From assembly GCA_019090405.1 (NCBI GenBank), contig JAHRVZ010000009.1:1-10838 (forward strand): a stretch of DNA of 10,838 nucleotides, given 5' to 3'. Under the pieces are notes generated by a model. That model was not told the origin of the DNA and made no database searches. It saw only the letters and a list, made by a program, of their open reading frames with translations. Made by a program: the position numbers and the translations under genes. Positions within the stretch are counted from its first letter, which is position 1, and each line of letters starts with the position of its first letter. This DNA is from Paracoccaceae bacterium (GTDB lineage Bacteria > Pseudomonadota > Alphaproteobacteria > Rhodobacterales > Rhodobacteraceae). Below are positions 6,819 to 10,838 of this stretch, in pieces.

Positions 6819-7958
6819 CTAAATCAGCCGCTGAACAAACCAAAATGCCCCAATCAACGCAATAATAACTGAGGCCGGAACCGAAATGCGCTTGCGATAC
6901 CAGGGTTTGTGCCTGAACCACAAACCCACAGCCAAAAACGCCAGCAAAATCACACTTAGCTGGCCTAACTCGACCCCGACATTAAACCCGATCAATGCCG
7001 GGATAAACTGACCGGCCGGCAGCCCCACCTCGCCCAGCACCGACGCAAAGCCCAGCCCATGCAGCAACCCAAATCCAAAGATCACCACGATGCGCCATTT
7101 GTGAAGCGTATCCACCAGTATGTTCTCAACCGCCACATAAACGATCGAAGCCGCGATTAACGGCTCGACTATGCCTGCCGGAACGTTGATCCAGCCCAGC
7201 GCGCCCAGACCCAGTGTCACCGTATGCGCCAGTGTGAACGCGCTGATCTGCCACAACAACGGACCAAGCCGCGCGCTGAGGAAAAACAGCCCCAGCACAA
7301 ACAGGATATGATCCAGCCCCTTGGGAATGATGTGGTCAAAGCCAATCGGTATATACCTGACGAAAACCTCGCCACTGGTTTGTTTCACGCCACCGTCAAT
7401 CGGGATCAAAGCTGTGGTTTTGCCAGCCTCGACATAGCCCGTAAACGGTTCCTCCACAGCTTGCTGTCGCAACACCATATTACCGGCGCCTTTCGGCCAG
7501 GTCAGCGTCAGTTGCTGTGCCTCTGGCGGAATTTGACCGGTCACTACCAAAAAACTGGCCCTTGGCAGATCCAGCGCCCCAACGTCGGAAACTATTATGT
7601 CGGCAACCTTCAACGTCACCGGACCATTCGCCATCACAACAATTTGTTTTACCCAGATTTCGGCAAATTCCTGAACCATTGGCGCAAGCTGAGCCTCATC
7701 CATCGCACGCAGCGCGTCATAGGTTGCGGATTGATCCGACGCATCGGTATCGTCCATACCATCAAGGTTGATACCGGCCACAAACGCCTCGACATTCAGG
7801 CGCAATTCCAACGTCAAATGACCATCGGTCACGGTCAAATCAGCAATGGTCGGCATCACTTCGTGCGCGCGGGCCATTGGCGGGCGCAACAGGCACAGGG
7901 TTGACAACAAGGCCACAAAGCACAGTCTAAAACCCAACTGAATCAAGGTTCTGCCCAT
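6819..7958 (-). CDS. HupE/UreJ family membrane protein with periplasmic N-terminal domain
   Basis: HupE/UreJ proteins are inner-membrane proteins; Rhizobium HupE is a nickel permease. This 379-residue form has an extra N-terminal domain. A signal peptide spans residues 1-31 (n-region MGRTLIQLGFR, hydrophobic core, likely cut ARA|HEV). A periplasmic beta-rich domain follows to about 205, then a membrane domain of roughly six helices with motifs GFDHIIPKGLDHILF (206-220), FTLAHTVTL (241-249), FGLLHGLGFA (296-305) and GFNVGVELGQ (324-333). These conserved His, Asp and Glu residues are those expected for metal passage. The start at 7958 follows GGGGCGG; an in-frame ATG at 7973 with AGGT close by is an alternative adding five residues. 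The start codon overlaps that of the divergent DUF4198 gene. Nickel or cobalt transport is inferred; no urease or hydrogenase gene is visible. Confidence 0.9.
   Translation of the reverse strand: MGRTLIQLGFRLCFVALLSTLCLLRPPMARAHEVMPTIADLTVTDGHLTLELRLNVEAFVAGINLDGMDDTDASDQSATYDALRAMDEAQLAPMVQEFAEIWVKQIVVMANGPVTLKVADIIVSDVGALDLPRASFLVVTGQIPPEAQQLTLTWPKGAGNMVLRQQAVEEPFTGYVEAGKTTALIPIDGGVKQTSGEVFVRYIPIGFDHIIPKGLDHILFVLGLFFLSARLGPLLWQISAFTLAHTVTLGLGALGWINVPAGIVEPLIAASIVYVAVENILVDTLHKWRIVVIFGFGLLHGLGFASVLGEVGLPAGQFIPALIGFNVGVELGQLSVILLAFLAVGLWFRHKPWYRKRISVPASVIIALIGAFWFVQRLI
7901..7931 (+). promoter_or_regulatory. Candidate sigma-70 promoter for the DUF4198 gene, inside the HupE-type gene
   Basis: A perfect -35 hexamer TTGACA (7901-7906) is followed after 19 bases by TCTAAA (7926-7931; 4 of 6 matches to TATAAT). 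The spacing is longer than the ideal 17. A start of transcription near 7938 would give a leader of about 19 bases containing AAGG 8 bases before the ATG at 7957. It lies in the signal-peptide codons of the opposite gene. Confidence 0.45.
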
Positions 7959-8754
7959 GTTGTTCCGCCCCATATTACCTGCGATTATCATATCGCTTAT
8001 CGCAGCATCCGCCATCGCGCATGAGTTTTGGATTGAACCACAGGAATATCAAGTCCAAACCGGCGCCCCCCTGCTCGCCGATTTACGCAATGGCCAGAAA
8101 TTTGCTGGCAGAGAGCTGGCCTATTTCGCCAATCGCACAGAACGGTTCGAGTTGATCCAGGATGGCAAGGCAATCGCGATACAGGCACGTCTGGGTGATA
8201 TACCGGCCTTACAGACTGTAGCTGCGCAAGATGGATTGCTGGTCATCCTGCATGAAACCACAGAATCTACTCTCACTTATTCCGAGTGGAAAAAATTTCG
8301 CAAATTTGCCAATCACAAAGGTTTTCCAGAGGCTATAAAACGTCATACGGCGCGCGGACTACCGCAAGAGGGATTCAAAGAGGTCTACCGGCGTTTTGCC
8401 AAATCTCTTGTTGGTGTTGGAAATGCCCATGGTTCTGACGCTGCCAGCGGCATGGAAACCGAATTTGTGGCTTTGGCCAATCCATACACTGATGATCTGT
8501 CAAAGGGGTTTTCGGTATTGCTGCTGTATCAGGGTAAACCCCGCGCCAACGCCTTGATCGAAGTGTTCGCCCGCGCGCCAGACGACGGTGTTGTCATAAC
8601 CAATCTGCGAACCGATGCAAAAGGGGTCGCCGTGATCCCGGTAAACGCGGGCCATACCTATCTTCTGGACGCCGTCATCCTGCGCGAACCCACCTATGAG
8701 ACGGATGCGGTTTGGGAATCCCTTTGGGCCGCAATGACATTCGCCACGCCTTAG
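7957..8754 (+). CDS. DUF4198 periplasmic protein (CbiK-like, COG5266 type)
   Basis: This 265-residue exported protein has a short signal peptide (residues 1-21, MLFR then a hydrophobic run, cut AIA|HEF), so the mature protein would start His-Glu. DUF4198 hallmarks follow: AHEFWIEP at 21-28, an RNGQKFAG segment near 44-51, LTYSEWKKFRKF near 106-117, EVYRRFAKSLVGVG near 142-155, ETEFVALANPY near 167-177, RTDAKGVAVIPVNAG near 218-232, and the terminal WESLWAAMTF. Members of this family accompany nickel/cobalt transporters and are thought to be periplasmic metal-binding components; direct function is unproven. Histidines at 22, 99, 120, 130, 158 and 233 are possible ligands. The ATG at 7957 has AAGG upstream and is needed for the signal peptide. 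It diverges from the HupE-type gene with overlapping start codons and is followed closely by psuK. Confidence 0.88.
   Translation: MLFRPILPAIIISLIAASAIAHEFWIEPQEYQVQTGAPLLADLRNGQKFAGRELAYFANRTERFELIQDGKAIAIQARLGDIPALQTVAAQDGLLVILHETTESTLTYSEWKKFRKFANHKGFPEAIKRHTARGLPQEGFKEVYRRFAKSLVGVGNAHGSDAASGMETEFVALANPYTDDLSKGFSVLLLYQGKPRANALIEVFARAPDDGVVITNLRTDAKGVAVIPVNAGHTYLLDAVILREPTYETDAVWESLWAAMTFATP
7987..7992 (-). promoter_or_regulatory. Possible -10 box for the HupE-type gene, inside the DUF4198 gene
   Basis: On the minus strand TATGAT (5 of 6 to TATAAT) lies 28 bases upstream of the ATG at 7958, and a GGGGCGG lies between. No good -35 hexamer is found 16-18 bases upstream, so support is weak. 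A promoter is needed somewhere here, because the start codons overlap. Confidence 0.22.
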
Positions 8755-8802
8755 CCGCTACAGATGCTTGCACAAATCGCAAAATGGCGGCACATACCCG
8801 GC

Positions 8803-9702
8803 ATGGACACAGCACCACCCACCCAAATCCTATGTATCGGCAGTGTCCTTTGGGACGTTATTGGCCGCTCTGCCAGCCATATGCGTCAGGGATCGGACGT
8901 TCCGGGGCGCATCAGTCGCCTGCCCGGTGGCGTTGCCATGAATATCGCCATGACACTGGCGCGCTTTGGAATGAAACCAATTCTGTTGACCGCTATTGGT
9001 CAGGATGCCGAAGGCCACGAACTTGTACGGGCCTGCGAGGGTCTGGGCCTTGAGACCCGGCATATATATCGCTCGGACGATTTGCCCACAGACCGATATA
9101 TGGCCGTCGAAGGCGCCAATGGTTTGATTGCGGCGATTGCCGACGCGCATTCACTGGAAGCCGCCGGTGACAAAATCCTGCGCCCATTGTTCAATGGCGA
9201 TCTGGGTGACGCAAAAACACCCTATAAGGGGCCGATTGCTCTGGATGGCAACCTGACGCTGGCTTTGCTTGAACACATCTCAAAAAGTGCGGGTTTTGCC
9301 GCCGCCGACCTGCGCGTCGCGCCTGCCTCTCCGGGCAAAGCGGAACGGTTGCTGCCGTTCCTCAACCACCATCGCGCCACACTTTACGTCAATCTGGAAG
9401 AGGCCGGGCTGTTGTGCCAAACCGAATTCACCAGCTCTGAGGCCGCCGCCGCCGGTCTGCTGCAACGCGGTGCACGGCGGGTTCTGGTCACCGATGGCGG
9501 CCAAAGCGCCACCGAAGCCGACGCAAACCATACCATCACCCAAACCCCACCTGCGGTTCTTGTCACCCGAGTCACCGGGGCTGGCGACACCTTTATGGCC
9601 GCCCATATTGCGGCAGAATCCACTGGTGCTGATCGAGACACAGCGCTGAACCGCGCACTTTTGGCAGCGGCAAGTTTCGTTTCAGGGGAGACACCAATGT
9701 GA
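8803..9702 (+). CDS. psuK: PfkB-family kinase, probable pseudouridine kinase
   Basis: This ribokinase-fold sugar kinase probably phosphorylates pseudouridine to pseudouridine 5'-phosphate, the substrate of the next gene. From the ATG at 8803 it has 299 residues. It opens with ILCIGSVLWDVIGRS (9-23), has the PfkB first signature RLPGGVAMNIAMTLARFG (39-56), and near the C-terminus the second signature VTGAGDTF (257-264) with the anion hole and catalytic D262. The kinase assignment is firm; the substrate rests on the neighbour psuG. The start is uncertain: the frame is also open from an ATG at 8764 (312 residues), and neither has a good ribosome site, but the N-terminus from 8803 fits the family better. 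The stop overlaps the psuG start (GTGA), so the two are probably translationally coupled. It lies 48 bases after the DUF4198 gene and may share its transcript. Confidence 0.88.
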   Translation: MDTAPPTQILCIGSVLWDVIGRSASHMRQGSDVPGRISRLPGGVAMNIAMTLARFGMKPILLTAIGQDAEGHELVRACEGLGLETRHIYRSDDLPTDRYMAVEGANGLIAAIADAHSLEAAGDKILRPLFNGDLGDAKTPYKGPIALDGNLTLALLEHISKSAGFAAADLRVAPASPGKAERLLPFLNHHRATLYVNLEEAGLLCQTEFTSSEAAAAGLLQRGARRVLVTDGGQSATEADANHTITQTPPAVLVTRVTGAGDTFMAAHIAAESTGADRDTALNRALLAAASFVSGETPM

Positions 9703-10613
9703 TTGATCTCAAATTCTCAAACGAAGTCGCCAACGCGCGGTTGACCAACGCACCTGTGGTTGCCTTGGAAAGCACCATAATCACCCACGGCATGCCCTAT
9801 CCGCAGAACATCAAAGTCGCGGCTCAGGTTGAACAGGATATCCGCGATGCCGGGGCAGTTCCGGCAACCATTGCCGTGCTAAATGGAGCTTTGCATATCG
9901 GTCTTGAACAGGACCAGCTGACCGCATTGGGTCAGGCCCAAAACGTCGCCAAACTCTCGCGTGCCGATCTGGCCGCCTGTCTGGCCACGGGCGGCACCGG
10001 CGCGACAACCGTTGCGGCCACAATGATCGCAGCACATCACGCAGCTATCAAAGTTTTTGCAACCGGAGGCATTGGCGGCGTTCACAAGGGCGCCGAAACC
10101 TCGTTTGACATCTCGGCTGACCTGCATGAACTGGCGGCCACGCCGGTGACGGTGGTCGCCGCCGGGTCCAAAGCCATCCTGGACACTGCCAAAACGCTAG
10201 AGGTTTTAGAAACGCTAGGCGTACCGGTCATTGCCTACGGGCAAGACGCGTTCCCGGCCTTCTGGTCGGCCACCTCATCGTTTGACGCGCCTTTACGTAT
10301 GGACAGTACGGCGGCGATTGCGCGTGCCCACGCGACGCGCGCGGCCCTTGGCCTGCCCGGCGGCCAACTGATCGCCAACCCAATTTCAAAAGACGACGAA
10401 ATTGCCTCGGAAACCCTGTCTCCACTCATTGCTCAGGCCCAATCCGAAGCCGACCAGAGTGGCATTACCGGCAAAGCCGTCACCCCCTACCTGCTACAGC
10501 GCATATTTGAGCTGACTGATGGCCAATCCCTTGTGGCCAATATTGCTCTGGTGCGAAACAACGCCCGGCTGGCAGCGAACATTGCCCGTGACCTTAGCCA
10601 ATTCAACCTTTGA
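9699..10613 (+). CDS. psuG: Pseudouridine-5'-phosphate glycosidase
   Basis: PsuG cleaves the C-C glycosidic bond of pseudouridine 5'-phosphate to uracil and ribose 5-phosphate, letting cells recycle modified RNA nucleosides. The product has 304 residues, the usual length. Family motifs: VALESTIITHGMPYPQN (21-37), AKLSRADL (84-91), ATGGTGATTVAATM (96-109), ATGGIGGVHKGA (121-132), AAGSKAILD (154-162) and LVANIALVRNN (278-288). By eye alignment E24, K85, D141, K158 and N281 fall at the positions of E. coli PsuG E31, K93, D149, K166 and N289, with a near-constant offset; K166 forms the sugar adduct there. All seem intact. The start is GTG at 9699, overlapping the psuK TGA by 4 bases, with GGGGAG 8 bases upstream. 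The ATG two bases earlier runs directly into that TGA and is not used. Confidence 0.95.
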   Translation: MIDLKFSNEVANARLTNAPVVALESTIITHGMPYPQNIKVAAQVEQDIRDAGAVPATIAVLNGALHIGLEQDQLTALGQAQNVAKLSRADLAACLATGGTGATTVAATMIAAHHAAIKVFATGGIGGVHKGAETSFDISADLHELAATPVTVVAAGSKAILDTAKTLEVLETLGVPVIAYGQDAFPAFWSATSSFDAPLRMDSTAAIARAHATRAALGLPGGQLIANPISKDDEIASETLSPLIAQAQSEADQSGITGKAVTPYLLQRIFELTDGQSLVANIALVRNNARLAANIARDLSQFNL

Positions 10614-10680
10614 AACCCTGCCCATTGTAGCCCGCCTGCAAAACACTTAACTAAACACTAAGGCAACAGACGGACCAAAA

Positions 10681-10838
10681 ATGACCAGCCCATTTGACGA
10701 AGAAACAAAGCGCCGCCCAGGCATTTTTGCCCGACTTAGGTCGTCATTTCTGACTGGCATTGTGGTCATCGCCCCGGTTAGCCTGACAATCTGGCTGATC
10801 TGGACGGTAATCGGCTGGTTTGACGCGTTTGTTTTGCC
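10681..10838 (+). CDS. DUF502 family membrane protein, N-terminal part (3' end outside window)
   Basis: The open frame from the ATG at 10681 begins MTSPFDEETKRRPGIFARLR and continues FLTGIVVIAPVSLTIWLIW, then GWFDAFV. A short cytosolic N-terminus, an LR-x-FLTG motif and a first membrane helix with a Pro and Thr match the start of DUF502 proteins, small predicted inner-membrane proteins of unknown function. About 52 codons are visible. The ribosome site is weak (GACGGA, 5 bases upstream). It starts 67 bases after psuG on the same strand, with no clear terminator between, so co-transcription is possible. Confidence 0.75.
   Translation, partial: MTSPFDEETKRRPGIFARLRSSFLTGIVVIAPVSLTIWLIWTVIGWFDAFVL

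Noticed and set aside
10614..10680. Terminator between psuG and the DUF502 gene
   Set aside because: Only a weak CTTA/TAAG repeat with no GC-rich stem or T run.

Overview
The window looks like ordinary chromosome from an alphaproteobacterium, most likely Rhodobacterales (Roseobacter-type Rhodobacteraceae). The reasons are family-level: a GyrA C-terminal domain with an acidic insert between blades, a COX15-type heme A synthase, a ThiE-like protein and a pseudouridine salvage pair of the kind seen there, and moderately high GC in most genes. This is inference from recognised protein families; no database search was run.

Layout: (1) 1-1481 (+) is the 3' part of gyrA, followed by a stem-loop. 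(2) 1573-2361 (-) is a sulfotransferase gene, visibly AT-rich and probably a recent acquisition between gyrA and the next operon. (3) 2594-6028 (-) is a probable operon read leftwards: trmJ-type RNA methyltransferase, ctaA (heme A synthase) and an M32 carboxypeptidase. The ctaA stop overlaps the peptidase start by 4 bases. (4) 6192-6812 (+) is a divergent ThiE-family protein. It ends 6 bases from the end of the next, convergent gene, with a strong inverted repeat at the junction. (5) 6819-7958 (-) is a HupE/UreJ-type membrane protein and 7957-8754 (+) a DUF4198 periplasmic protein. They are divergent and their ATG start codons overlap inside one CATG. (6) 8803-10613 (+) is a pseudouridine salvage pair, psuK-psuG, with overlapping stop and start. 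(7) From 10681 (+) the start of a DUF502 membrane protein runs off the window.

How genes may work together: PsuK and PsuG together take pseudouridine to uracil plus ribose 5-phosphate. HupE/UreJ and DUF4198 proteins are both linked to nickel/cobalt handling in other bacteria, so the divergent pair may be a small metal uptake or sensing module; no urease or hydrogenase gene is visible here to name the metal. CtaA, TrmJ and the carboxypeptidase share an operon without an obvious shared pathway.

No tRNA, rRNA, CRISPR array, IS element or integrase was seen. No stretch over 300 bases lacks a gene. I see no clearly undescribed multi-gene system; the best candidate for new biology is the HupE/DUF4198 pair with its unusual start overlap.
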